NCBI GenBank assembly: GCA_947632115.1
Contig: CANROB010000015.1
Coordinates: 1-36,935, forward strand
DNA: 36,935 nucleotides
DNA from: an uncultured Bacilli bacterium
GTDB taxonomy: Bacteria > Bacillota_I > Bacilli_A > RF39 > UBA660
Reading direction: 5' to 3'
This document shows, in pieces, positions 7,196 to 14,127 of this stretch; positions within the stretch are counted from its first letter, which is position 1, and each line of letters opens with the position of its first letter. The position numbers were made by a program, and so were the translations under genes. The notes beneath the pieces are model-generated. The model had not been told where the DNA came from. It saw only the letters and a list, made by a program, of their open reading frames with translations, and did not search any database.

Positions 7196-7963
7196 ATGAA
7201 GTGGAAAAATTTGAAAAGAAAAGTAAGCTTTAAGGCTTGGGTTTACATTATTCTTCGAATTTCCGTCATCTTATGTATGATGAGACAGGTAGAACAAGGA
7301 AACTTATCCAACGCCATTTTATGTGTATTTACACTGTTTTTATTTACTCTTCCCGCCTTTATTGAAGATAAACTAGATATTGAACTACCCGACCCTTTAG
7401 AAATTGTCCTTCTGCTTTTTGTTTTTTCAGCAGAAATCTTAGGGGAGATTAATGAATTTTATATTCATTTTCGAGATTGGGACTTAATTCTTCATACCAC
7501 AAATGGCTTTATCATGGCAGGAATTGGTTATTCTCTTGTAGAAAATTTAAATCGCAGTAGTGATAAAGTATCCTTATCTCCTCTTTATATTGCTATCGCT
7601 TCTCTTTGTTTTTCGATGACAATTGGTGTTTTCTGGGAATTTTTTGAGTATAGTGCGGATAAATTTCTTGGCAAAGATATGCAAAAGGATACGATTGTCG
7701 AAGAGATAAAAAGTGTCACCTTAAATGAGGAAGGAAAAAATGAGCCCGTTAGAATCCCAATTGATTCTTTAGTCGTCAATGGTGAAGATTGGAAAGAGAA
7801 ATATGGTGGATATATTGATATCGGTCTTAATGATACGATGGGAGATTTATTTGTTAATTTTATTGGCGCATTCTTCTTCTCTTTATTTGGATATTTCTAC
7901 TCCTTGGGAAAAGATTCAAAGGTAAAATACTTTATCCCTATTCGCAAGAAAAGAGATTCTTAA
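7196..7963 (+). CDS. YjdF/DUF2238-like multi-pass membrane protein
   Basis: A 255-aa integral membrane protein with about six hydrophobic segments. Conserved-looking polar motifs sit inside or at the ends of helices: DLILHTTNGFIMAGIGYSL, GVFWEFFEYSADKF and DIGLNDTMGDLFVNFIGA. The WEFFEYS and D-T-x-x-D pattern resembles E. coli YjdF (DUF2238), whose function is unknown; the match is by motif, not proven. A cytoplasmic or exposed loop of about 50 residues (GKDMQKDTIVEEIKSV onwards) is extra between the last helices. SD AGGAGTG precedes the ATG. It is a single gene ahead of the two-component system with its own promoter. Confidence 0.65.
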   Translation: MKWKNLKRKVSFKAWVYIILRISVILCMMRQVEQGNLSNAILCVFTLFLFTLPAFIEDKLDIELPDPLEIVLLLFVFSAEILGEINEFYIHFRDWDLILHTTNGFIMAGIGYSLVENLNRSSDKVSLSPLYIAIASLCFSMTIGVFWEFFEYSADKFLGKDMQKDTIVEEIKSVTLNEEGKNEPVRIPIDSLVVNGEDWKEKYGGYIDIGLNDTMGDLFVNFIGAFFFSLFGYFYSLGKDSKVKYFIPIRKKRDS

Positions 7964-8048
7964 TTTTTGAAATTATCAATTTCTCATAAAAAAAGGTTGA
8001 CAGTTATATGACTATTTTATAAATTTATTACCTATCATAATTAAATTT

Positions 8049-8077
8049 AAGGGGAGTTTTGATTCTCCTTTTTTTAA
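8049..8077 (+). terminator. Terminator upstream of the two-component system
   Basis: AAGGGGAG-loop-CTCCTTTT hairpin (two G-U pairs) followed by a T run. It lies 85 nt after the YjdF-like stop. A TTGACA at 7997-8002 upstream means it could also end a short RNA starting near 8030. Confidence 0.7.
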
Positions 8078-8117
8078 TAAATTTTAATAGTTTTTATATA
8101 CACCTTTTAAAAAAATA

Positions 8118-8163
8118 TGTCATAATAAAGAAAAGTGTCATGGAATCGATTTGAAGATTTCAT
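8118..8163 (+). promoter_or_regulatory. Promoter and leader hairpin of the two-component operon
   Basis: Extended -10 TGTCATAAT at 8118-8126. In the leader ATGGAATC (8140-8147) pairs with GATTTCAT (8156-8163), an 8-bp hairpin ending 6 nt before the SD AAGGAGG (8170-8176). Confidence 0.45.
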
Positions 8164-8183
8164 AGAGTAAAGGAGGAGTAGTT

Positions 8184-8861
8184 ATGCCTAAGATATTAAT
8201 TGTAGATGATGAAATAGATATAGCAGAATTAATTTCTGATGTCCTAACAGATGAAGGAATGGAAACGGTTATTAAAAGAAATGGGAAAGAGGCAGTTGAA
8301 ATTGCGCTTAAGGAAAGTTTTGATCTCATTATTTTAGATATTATGATGCCGGAGATGAATGGTACAGAAGTATGTAACCAAATTCGAGATAAAGTAAAAT
8401 GTCCGATTATTTTTGTAACCGCTAAAAATCAATTACTAGATAAATTACTAGGATTTGAAATAGGAGCGGATGACTATATCACAAAACCCTTTACCATTGA
8501 AGAATTGGTTGCCCGAGTAAAGGCCCATATTAGAAGAGAAAATAGAATGGAGACAAATAGTCAAAATATTATTTGTATTGGCGAAATAAAGATTAATAAA
8601 GAAAGTTTTGAAGTATATAAAAATGATACTCCCGTTGATCTTTCCACGCGCGAATTTGAACTTCTTGCCTATTTGATGAGTAATGCGGGAATTGCCCTTT
8701 CTAAAGATCAAATTTTTGATGCGGTATGGGGAAGTAATTATGGAGAAATTGGTACAGTAGCCGTTCATATTAAAAGTATTCGGAAAAAATTAGATCCCGA
8801 AGAAAAATATATCAAAACCATTTGGGGATTAGGATATAAATTTGTGAAGGTGGTAGAATAA
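8184..8861 (+). CDS. OmpR/PhoB-family response regulator
   Basis: A 225-aa two-domain regulator. The receiver has the acidic pair in IVDDE (Asp8-Asp9), phosphoacceptor Asp52 in LIILDIMMP, Thr79 in FVTAKN and Lys101 in ITKPF. The C-terminal winged-helix DNA-binding domain starts near residue 130 and carries TREFELLAYLMSNAG and GTVAVHIKSIRKKL, followed by WGLGYKF, which is the family's terminal signature. A strong SD (AAGGAGG) lies 7 nt before the ATG. The sensor kinase gene starts 1 nt after its stop, so they form one operon. The regulon and signal are not visible; the small thioredoxin-like gene downstream is a possible target. Confidence 0.96.
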   Translation: MPKILIVDDEIDIAELISDVLTDEGMETVIKRNGKEAVEIALKESFDLIILDIMMPEMNGTEVCNQIRDKVKCPIIFVTAKNQLLDKLLGFEIGADDYITKPFTIEELVARVKAHIRRENRMETNSQNIICIGEIKINKESFEVYKNDTPVDLSTREFELLAYLMSNAGIALSKDQIFDAVWGSNYGEIGTVAVHIKSIRKKLDPEEKYIKTIWGLGYKFVKVVE

Positions 8862-8862
8862 C

Positions 8863-10128
8863 ATGAAAATGAAAAGTGCCACTCTCCTTTTAGTTATCTC
8901 TGTTTTCTTCTTAAATTTTATTTTAATTGGAGGGTATTTTCGTTATTTTCTCATTCCTCAATTAAGAGAAGCTGTTGAAAATAATAGTGAACAGTTAAAT
9001 CAGGATATGGAAGAACTCCTAAATGCCTATCACAAGCAAGACTTATATGAGACTTCTAAAACTTTTGCCCAAGAAAGAAACTTATCAATTTACTTAGAAA
9101 ATACCAGCGGGGAAGTTATTTTTAATAATAATCCTGATATATGGAAACATAAATCTATTTATTATGTAACTACTTTTTTACAACTAGATAAACAAATTTA
9201 TTTAGTAAAAATCTTTCGGGATACCAATACTACCAATATTCCTGCTCTTAATAATTTTATTCTCTTTGAAATACTAGTGATTTTAATTATTGTATGTATT
9301 ATTTTTGAATCGACAAATCAACGCATTATCTCACCCATTGAAAAAGTACAACGTTCGATTAAAAATTATAAGTTTGGCATCAAACCAAGCCGAACAAACG
9401 GGAAAACAGAGATTGATGTCATTCAAAATAATTTTGTCGATTTAGTAGATGCCTTAGAGGAAGAAAAAGAAAAACAAAATCGAATTATTGCCTCTATTTC
9501 TCATGACATTAAAACTCCCCTTACAGCTATCATGGGGTACTCCGATCGCCTTTTAAAGGCCAATATTTCAGAAGAGAAGAAGTTAGATTATATTGAAAAA
9601 ATTCATAACAAAGCTCTAACACTGAAAGACTTAACAGAGGAGTTTGATGATTATTTAAGTTGTAATTTAAAAGATACTTTAAAAAGGGAAACGATAGAAA
9701 TAGACGAATTTTTAAATCAAATTAACAAGGATTATAAAGAAGAATTGCAAGAAAAAAATATTAAATTAACCATTACTAATACTATAGAAAAAGGAATCAT
9801 GCATGTAGATACTTCCAAACTAAAAAGAGTGTTTAGTAATATCATTTCTAACAGTGTGCGTTTTTTAGATAAAAAAGGGAAAATTCATATTTACGTCAAA
9901 GAAGTAGATAAGTATTTTGAATTTACGATTAGCGATAACGGAAAAGGCGTACCCGAACAAGATTTAAATAAGATTTTTGAACCACTTTTTACTTCTGATC
10001 CTTCTAGAAAGATATCTGGCTTAGGGCTTTCTATTTGTAAGGAAATTGTAGAAAGTCATGGCGGATATATCTATGCTAGAAATAACAAAGATAATGGATT
10101 AGATGTCATTTTTACAATTCGAAAATAG
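8863..10128 (+). CDS. Membrane sensor histidine kinase
   Basis: A 421-aa kinase, partner of the preceding response regulator. Membrane helices lie at about residues 6-27 and 130-148, bracketing a roughly 100-residue extracytoplasmic sensor domain. A HAMP-like linker (IISPIEKVQRSIKNYKFG) leads to the dimerisation/phosphoacceptor helix with His214 in SISHDIKTPLTAIMGY. The HATPase_c domain has an N box (NIISNSVRFL), G1 (SDNGKGVPE), F box (IFEPLFTSDPSR) and G2 (GLGLSICKEIVE). The N box has S-x-R in place of the more common A-x-K-[FY], a normal variation in this group. The overall plan is of VanS/PhoR-like kinases; the stimulus is unknown. Confidence 0.95.
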   Translation: MKMKSATLLLVISVFFLNFILIGGYFRYFLIPQLREAVENNSEQLNQDMEELLNAYHKQDLYETSKTFAQERNLSIYLENTSGEVIFNNNPDIWKHKSIYYVTTFLQLDKQIYLVKIFRDTNTTNIPALNNFILFEILVILIIVCIIFESTNQRIISPIEKVQRSIKNYKFGIKPSRTNGKTEIDVIQNNFVDLVDALEEEKEKQNRIIASISHDIKTPLTAIMGYSDRLLKANISEEKKLDYIEKIHNKALTLKDLTEEFDDYLSCNLKDTLKRETIEIDEFLNQINKDYKEELQEKNIKLTITNTIEKGIMHVDTSKLKRVFSNIISNSVRFLDKKGKIHIYVKEVDKYFEFTISDNGKGVPEQDLNKIFEPLFTSDPSRKISGLGLSICKEIVESHGGYIYARNNKDNGLDVIFTIRK

Positions 10129-10178
10129 TCTTTAATTATTTTTAATATTTTTTACATCATCTCTTAATATTTCTTCCC

Positions 10179-10184
10179 TATAAT
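10179..10184 (+). promoter_or_regulatory. -10 box of the small thioredoxin-fold gene
   Basis: TATAAT 25 nt before ATG 10210; no good -35. It suggests that the small gene is expressed separately from the two-component operon. Confidence 0.4.
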
Positions 10185-10209
10185 GGAAAGTAGAAAGAGA
10201 GGTGATGGG

Positions 10210-10452
10210 ATGGTTATAAAAATAATTGGTTCTAATTGTAGTAATGGAATAAAGTTGAAAAAAATGGTAACACGCTTTGCCGACGATTTCGCCGATATTG
10301 ATATAAAAATATTAGATGATAAAAAAGATATTGATGCTTACCATATCAAAAATATTCCAGGGCTTATCATAAATGACCAATTAGTTAGTGAAGGCAAAGT
10401 TTTAACGGTAAGAGAAATTTCAAGATTAGCCAGTGAAGTTTCTATTGCCTAA
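10210..10452 (+). CDS. Thioredoxin-fold mini protein with a single active-site cysteine
   Basis: An 80-aa protein with the beta-alpha-beta plan of the small thioredoxin-like (MTH895/TM0996-type) redox proteins: VIKIIGSNCSNGIKLKKM at the N terminus, DIDIKILDDKKDID, then HIKNIPGLIINDQLVSEGKV, in which the NIPG Pro corresponds to the cis-proline. In the usual family the first motif is C-x-x-C; here it is CSNG, with only the first Cys kept. The start is ATG 10210, preceded by GAGAGGTGATGGG; the longer in-frame ATG at 10183 lies in the -10 box. It follows the two-component operon by about 80 nt. It may bind a metal or act as a monothiol partner; function unproven. Confidence 0.65.
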   Translation: MVIKIIGSNCSNGIKLKKMVTRFADDFADIDIKILDDKKDIDAYHIKNIPGLIINDQLVSEGKVLTVREISRLASEVSIA

Positions 10453-10500
10453 TTTAATAATTTTTAATAATTTGTACAAAAATATTTTATATTTAACCTA

Positions 10501-10506
10501 TATAAT
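10501..10506 (+). promoter_or_regulatory. -10 box of candidate sRNA
   Basis: TATAAT with predicted start near 10513. No convincing -35 (TTGTAC is 23 nt away), so the promoter is only moderately supported. Confidence 0.4.
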
Positions 10507-10510
10507 GAAG

Positions 10511-10638
10511 GTGTAAGTGATTAAGGATTACTCCTCTTAATACACTTATATCATTTATGGACAATAAATGATTGAAAGCCTTACTTATTCTACAACACTT
10601 AACTACTCTTGAAAAAGGACTTTAGTCCTTTTTCTTTT
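10511..10638 (+). ncRNA. Candidate structured small RNA, about 125 nt
   Basis: After a TATAAT the sequence folds into two hairpins and a terminator and contains no convincing ORF. Hairpin 1 pairs TAAGTG-ATTAAG (10514-10525) with CTTAAT-a-CACTTA (10536-10548), extendable by three pairs. Its 10-nt loop reads GATTACTCCT and exposes an anti-Shine-Dalgarno-like CTCCT. Hairpin 2 pairs ATCATTTAT (10550-10558) with ATAAATGAT (10564-10572). An unstructured linker and an intrinsic terminator follow. I do not recognise it as 6S, SRP, tmRNA or RNase P RNA. It could be a trans-acting regulator of mRNAs with strong SDs. Confidence 0.5.
10612..10638. terminator. Bidirectional terminator (sRNA candidate / ppa)
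   Basis: AAAAAGGAC-TTTA-GTCCTTTTT hairpin with T runs on both strands. It ends the candidate sRNA and, on the minus strand, ppa. Confidence 0.85.
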
Positions 10639-10654
10639 GAATAAAAAAGCCAAT

Positions 10655-11134
10655 TTATGGTTGGCTTTGATAGTTTCTCTTACTTTCTTCAATGATTTTC
10701 AAGGCATCTTCTTTCCCATGATAGCCTTTGACGGTAACATCAATTTTTTGTAATACTTTATAGTTTTCAAAAAAGTTTTTAATTTCCTGTAAGGTAAAAC
10801 TGGATAGATCTTCCAAACTATTTATTTCTTGATAACGTGGATCCACATCCACAACACCAATTACTTTATAATCTTCTTTGCCGTTGTCATACATCTCTAA
10901 ATACCCGATTACTCTAGCTGGTACTAGACACCCTGGAAATGTTGGTTCAGAACTAATCACTAAAATATCTAGTGGATCTCCATCCCCTGCTAATGTATTT
11001 TCAATATAGCCATATTCTGCTGGATAAGTCATAGCGGAATATAACACACGATCAAGTTTCACAATTCCCCTTTTTTTATCTACTTCGTATTTATTTTTAG
11101 TACCTACAGGTATCTCAATAATTGCATTTACCAT
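10655..11134 (-). CDS. ppa: Inorganic pyrophosphatase (family I)
   Basis: Hydrolyses pyrophosphate to two phosphates in the cytoplasm, pulling biosynthetic reactions forward. The 159-aa protein carries the family I metal site DGDPLD (Asp51, Asp53, Asp56), with the upstream KYE substrate residues (KNKYE, 13-17), Arg29 in LDRVL, and YGYI at 41-44; Tyr and Lys of NYK are also present. The start is ATG 11134, 7 nt after TAGGAGG (an in-frame ATG at 11167 lies before the SD). A degenerate paralog lies about 490 bp upstream on the same strand with one unrelated gene between them. The shared bidirectional terminator at its 3' end also serves the candidate sRNA. Confidence 0.97.
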   Translation of the reverse strand: MVNAIIEIPVGTKNKYEVDKKRGIVKLDRVLYSAMTYPAEYGYIENTLAGDGDPLDILVISSEPTFPGCLVPARVIGYLEMYDNGKEDYKVIGVVDVDPRYQEINSLEDLSSFTLQEIKNFFENYKVLQKIDVTVKGYHGKEDALKIIEESKRNYQSQP

Positions 11135-11220
11135 TTTTAACCTCCTAGTATTACTTTCATTATACACTAAAATTCATAGTTTTTCTATTCATTTTGTGTT
11201 ATGATTAAAGTGGTGATTGT

Positions 11221-11607
11221 ATGGATTTAGAAATGGAACTCATTCCCATTAGCGAAATAAAAAAAGAAGAAAACACCTATCTTCTTCCTCTTTCCAGATT
11301 GGAGTATTTTGCCTTTTTAGCAACAACATTAACACCTCTAGAATCTTTTTTAGAGGAAGAAGGATATACTAGTGCGCTATTTGAGTACATGCAGGATAAA
11401 AAGTATCAAGAAAAGGAACTTTTTACCGATTATGATAAACTGATTCATGCTATCAATGGTCATGCTATTCTCTCTACTTTAATTCAATTATTTTTAATAG
11501 AAAGGAAGATGCGAAGTGAGGGAATTTCTAATGAATTATTAGGCCGTTATCAAAGGTTACAAGGGGAATATCAAACCTTACTATGGGAACTAAAAAAGAA
11601 GTCATAA
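11221..11607 (+). CDS. Uncharacterised 128-aa helical protein
   Basis: I do not recognise it. The protein is soluble and predicted mostly helical, rich in Leu and Glu, and the C-terminal third (LGRYQRLQGEYQTLLWELKKKS) looks like a coiled or amphipathic helix. There is no signal peptide, membrane span or metal motif. An SD-like GTGGTGATT sits before the ATG, and TGTTATGAT (extended -10-like, 11207-11215) lies so close that the transcript would be nearly leaderless if used, so the true promoter may be elsewhere. It sits on the opposite strand between ppa and its paralog and ends in a bidirectional hairpin. Confidence 0.65.
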   Translation: MDLEMELIPISEIKKEENTYLLPLSRLEYFAFLATTLTPLESFLEEEGYTSALFEYMQDKKYQEKELFTDYDKLIHAINGHAILSTLIQLFLIERKMRSEGISNELLGRYQRLQGEYQTLLWELKKKS

Positions 11608-11626
11608 AAATTGACTTCTTTTCTTA
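11594..11626. terminator. Bidirectional terminator
   Basis: AAAAGAAGTCA (11594-11604) and TGACTTCTTTT (11612-11622) with a 7-nt loop; serves the 128-aa gene and the convergent pyrophosphatase paralog. Confidence 0.85.
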
Positions 11627-12112
11627 TACGTTGTCAATATTTTCAACGCTATCCATATTATCTTCCCAATCTTTTATTAATTGTAAAGCTTCATCTTTAG
11701 AATGATATCTAAAAATTTCTACATTTTTATTATGAATGCGTCCATAATTTAAATAGTAATCTGTAACCTCTTTTAAAGTAAAATGAGAAACATCAGATAA
11801 ATTTTCAATACCACTATATTTTGGATTAATATCTGATACCGTAAATATCATATTTTCAGGAATGCCATCTACTGTCATTTCTAGATATCCAATGACACGA
11901 GCAGGTACTACTCCTCCGGCAATAGTCTCCTCAGAATTTAATAAAAATGCTCTTAGCCTGCTTCCATCATCTGAGATTGTGTTACTAATATATCCTCTTT
12001 CTATTGGATAAGGAAGAGGGAAATATCTCACTTCTCTTACATAAGGTACATTATTTACTACATCATAAGATAATTTTGAATTTAATGGTACTTCAATAAC
12101 AACATCTACCAT
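11624..12112 (-). CDS. Inactive-looking paralog of inorganic pyrophosphatase
   Basis: A 162-aa protein alignable end to end with the ppa product in this window: both open with MV..VIE.P, share VPARVIGYLEM, FTL.E, and a terminal Y-H-x-K-[ED]-x-A-L segment. The active site is gone. DGDPLD reads DGSRLR (first Asp kept, the other two now Ser51 and Arg54), KYE reads SYD, the catalytic Arg aligns with Glu, YGYI reads RGYI, and the Asp/Lys of EDYK aligns with ENM. The framework, SD (GGAGG, 7 nt) and length are intact, so it is a maintained gene, not a decaying one. A regulatory, structural or binding role is likely. It ends in a shared terminator. Confidence 0.85.
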   Translation of the reverse strand: MVDVVIEVPLNSKLSYDVVNNVPYVREVRYFPLPYPIERGYISNTISDDGSRLRAFLLNSEETIAGGVVPARVIGYLEMTVDGIPENMIFTVSDINPKYSGIENLSDVSHFTLKEVTDYYLNYGRIHNKNVEIFRYHSKDEALQLIKDWEDNMDSVENIDNV

Positions 12113-12436
12113 AATACATCCTCCTTCATTCACAATATCTTTTTACCCCTATTTAGAAACTCTTTATACCGTATTTCTATCTAATAATTGGTTATTTGTT
12201 TTGACTCCATGCCATTTTGCTTTTAAAAACAATAATATTGGTCTATTACATTATTTCTATAATGTCCTAGAACAAGTTTATTGATTTACCAATTATTAGA
12301 CGTTGCTTTTCTAAATCACCACCTTACTATAATGCATTATACAAAAAAAAACATGTTTTTTCAAGGAAAAACATCTATGATGACATTTCCTTTGCATAAA
12401 TTAATAACTTTTTTCCATATTAAGATTGGTGATTCT
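12113..12436. other. 324-bp intergenic region with inverted repeat and palindromes
   Basis: No convincing gene. It holds a perfect 12-bp inverted repeat (CTAATAATTGGT at 12181-12192 and ACCAATTATTAG at 12288-12299), the palindrome TATAATGCATTATA (12328-12341), the palindrome AAAAAACATGTTTTTT (12346-12361) and -10-like TATAAT at 12258-12263 and 12328-12333. The open frame from 12281 lacks an SD and is not in the expected protein, so I treat it as untranslated leader. Confidence 0.6.
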
Positions 12437-12946
12437 ATGTATTATCTGAATTGTTTTTTTGTCTATTCCTGTCTAGGTTTTCTATTAGAAACGATTGTTT
12501 CTATCGTTACTCATCAAAATTTTAATAGTGGGATTTTATATGGTCCTATTACTCCTGTTTATGGAATTGGTGTCATTCTCATTTTAGTAATTTCTCACTA
12601 TTTTTTTATGAATTTACATTTACCAAGATGGCGTGAGACTGTGATTGTCTTCTTTATTTTAACAGTTACCTTAACTCTTCTAGAATGGTTAGGAGGAGTT
12701 CTCATTGAGAAAATCTTCGGCATTGTCTTTTGGGATTATAGTAAACTTCCTTTTCATATCGGACATTATATTTCTTTAGAAATTTCTTTTTTATGGGGAT
12801 TTTTATCTATCTTTTTAATATATCTTATAAAACCAATTATTGATCCTTTGATAAAAGGAATTCCTACTTTGATAACTATCTTTTTTCTATTTCTGTTCCT
12901 AATAGATTGTGGGTTTAGTTTTTTCCATTTAAAAGGTTGGTACTAA
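12437..12946 (+). CDS. PF06541-type (putative ABC transporter type IV, CmpB-like) membrane protein
   Basis: A 169-aa protein with about five hydrophobic segments. The family pattern is clear: FFVYSCLGFLLETI near the N terminus (F.YS..G...E), then SGILYGPITPVYGIGVI, EWLGGVLIEKIFGIVFWDYS and a HIGHYISLEIS segment that match the GPICPIYG, E..TG.LLE..F...WDYS and GRI.L motifs of PF06541. Despite the name, transport has not been demonstrated for the family. The start is set at ATG 12437, after TTGGTGATT, since the family begins right at this segment; a longer in-frame reading from 12281 has no SD. A bidirectional terminator separates it from the convergent dGTPase-like gene. Confidence 0.8.
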   Translation: MYYLNCFFVYSCLGFLLETIVSIVTHQNFNSGILYGPITPVYGIGVILILVISHYFFMNLHLPRWRETVIVFFILTVTLTLLEWLGGVLIEKIFGIVFWDYSKLPFHIGHYISLEISFLWGFLSIFLIYLIKPIIDPLIKGIPTLITIFFLFLFLIDCGFSFFHLKGWY

Positions 12947-12978
12947 AAAGAGATTATTATTTATAATCTCTTTTTCTT
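12945..12978. terminator. Bidirectional terminator (PF06541 gene / dNTPase gene)
   Basis: AAAAAGAGATTAT (12945-12957) and ATAATCTCTTTTT (12963-12975) with a TATTT loop; T runs on both strands. Confidence 0.9.
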
Positions 12979-14093
12979 TTGCTTCTTTTTTGATATTGTG
13001 ACTGAAAATAATCATCTGTCATTCCAGCAATAAAATCAATCACTTTCTGTTCATCACTCGTATTTTTAAGATATTTATCACACATACCTTCTAAAAAGAC
13101 TAGGTAAATATCTTCTTCCTTACTATTCTTTTTAATATCCTCTAAATACGTATCAAAAAGGAAACGAAACATTGTTTCATATTGACTTAGTGTTTCTTCG
13201 GTATTAGCTTTCGCATAAATGTGTTCATGATTAAAACGTTTTAATTCTTTAATGGCCTGATAAACTTCACTACTCATTTTTATATAAGGCTTATTTAAAC
13301 TGTTTTTAATAATATCTAAAATCACAGTATTAATGATTTCCCGATTCGTAGAACCCAAGACATCAATGATATTTTTAGGTACTTCCTCAATAGAAAGGGC
13401 TCCTAGACGAATAGCGTCCTCTATATCTCTTCCAATATAAGCAATAATATCACTAATACGAACAAGGCATCCCTCTAATGTCATAGGATGTAATGTCTTT
13501 AATATATCTGGATCTAGGTAACAGTTCTCATAAATATCCAAAAACTCTTCTTTGGTCTTAGGATTAGGATAGTATTCTTCACTTACAAATTCACCGTTAT
13601 GGCATAAGACACCATCTAATACTTGGAGTGTAACATTACTACCATTTCCATGTTCTTCTAAATCTTTTAAAACTCGTACACTATGAACGTTATGATGAAA
13701 CATACGATTTGTTTTTTCTAAACTAATTTGATTTAAAATGGCTTCTCCTGGATGACCAAAAGGAACATGGCCTAGGTCATGACCCAAAGCAATTGCTTCT
13801 GTTAAATCTTCATTTAAATTTAAAGCACGAGCTAAAGTTCTCGCAATTTTACTGACCATTTGAACATGCGTCATTCTCTTACTGATATTGTCATTTTCAT
13901 TATTACTAAATACTTGCGTTTTATCAATATAACGGGTATAAGATAGGCAATAAATAATTCGATCAATATCGCGAAAAAAACTAGGCCTCATATCAGGAGT
14001 TTCCTCTACTAAGCGAATAGCATCCTTATTATGAGTCGCATAAGGGCTTAGATTGGCATCCTGTTTATTCATGTTTTCTATTACTTCATTCAT
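12957..14093 (-). CDS. dgt: HD-domain deoxyguanosinetriphosphate triphosphohydrolase-like protein
   Basis: Predicted to split dNTPs into deoxynucleosides and triphosphate, trimming dNTP pools. The 378-aa protein has the HD-type metal site in order: His76 in RMTHVQMVSKIART, His105-Asp106 in ALGHDLGHVPFGHPGE (with His109 and His114), and a late Asp in VRISDIIAYIGRDIEDAI. This spacing is diagnostic for the Dgt/SAMHD1-like subgroup, not general HD phosphodiesterases. The start ATG follows GTGTGATAAT. The gene lies 34 nt downstream of alr on the same strand, so cotranscription with alr and the DUF7666-like gene is likely. Substrate preference cannot be told. Confidence 0.9.
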   Translation of the reverse strand: MNEVIENMNKQDANLSPYATHNKDAIRLVEETPDMRPSFFRDIDRIIYCLSYTRYIDKTQVFSNNENDNISKRMTHVQMVSKIARTLARALNLNEDLTEAIALGHDLGHVPFGHPGEAILNQISLEKTNRMFHHNVHSVRVLKDLEEHGNGSNVTLQVLDGVLCHNGEFVSEEYYPNPKTKEEFLDIYENCYLDPDILKTLHPMTLEGCLVRISDIIAYIGRDIEDAIRLGALSIEEVPKNIIDVLGSTNREIINTVILDIIKNSLNKPYIKMSSEVYQAIKELKRFNHEHIYAKANTEETLSQYETMFRFLFDTYLEDIKKNSKEEDIYLVFLEGMCDKYLKNTSDEQKVIDFIAGMTDDYFQSQYQKRSKRKRDYK

Positions 14094-14127
14094 ATTATCA
14101 CACTATCATTATATCGCAATTTGGCTT

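Noticed and set aside
12281..12436. N-terminal extension of the PF06541 protein
   Set aside because: No SD, and the family begins at the segment encoded from 12437.
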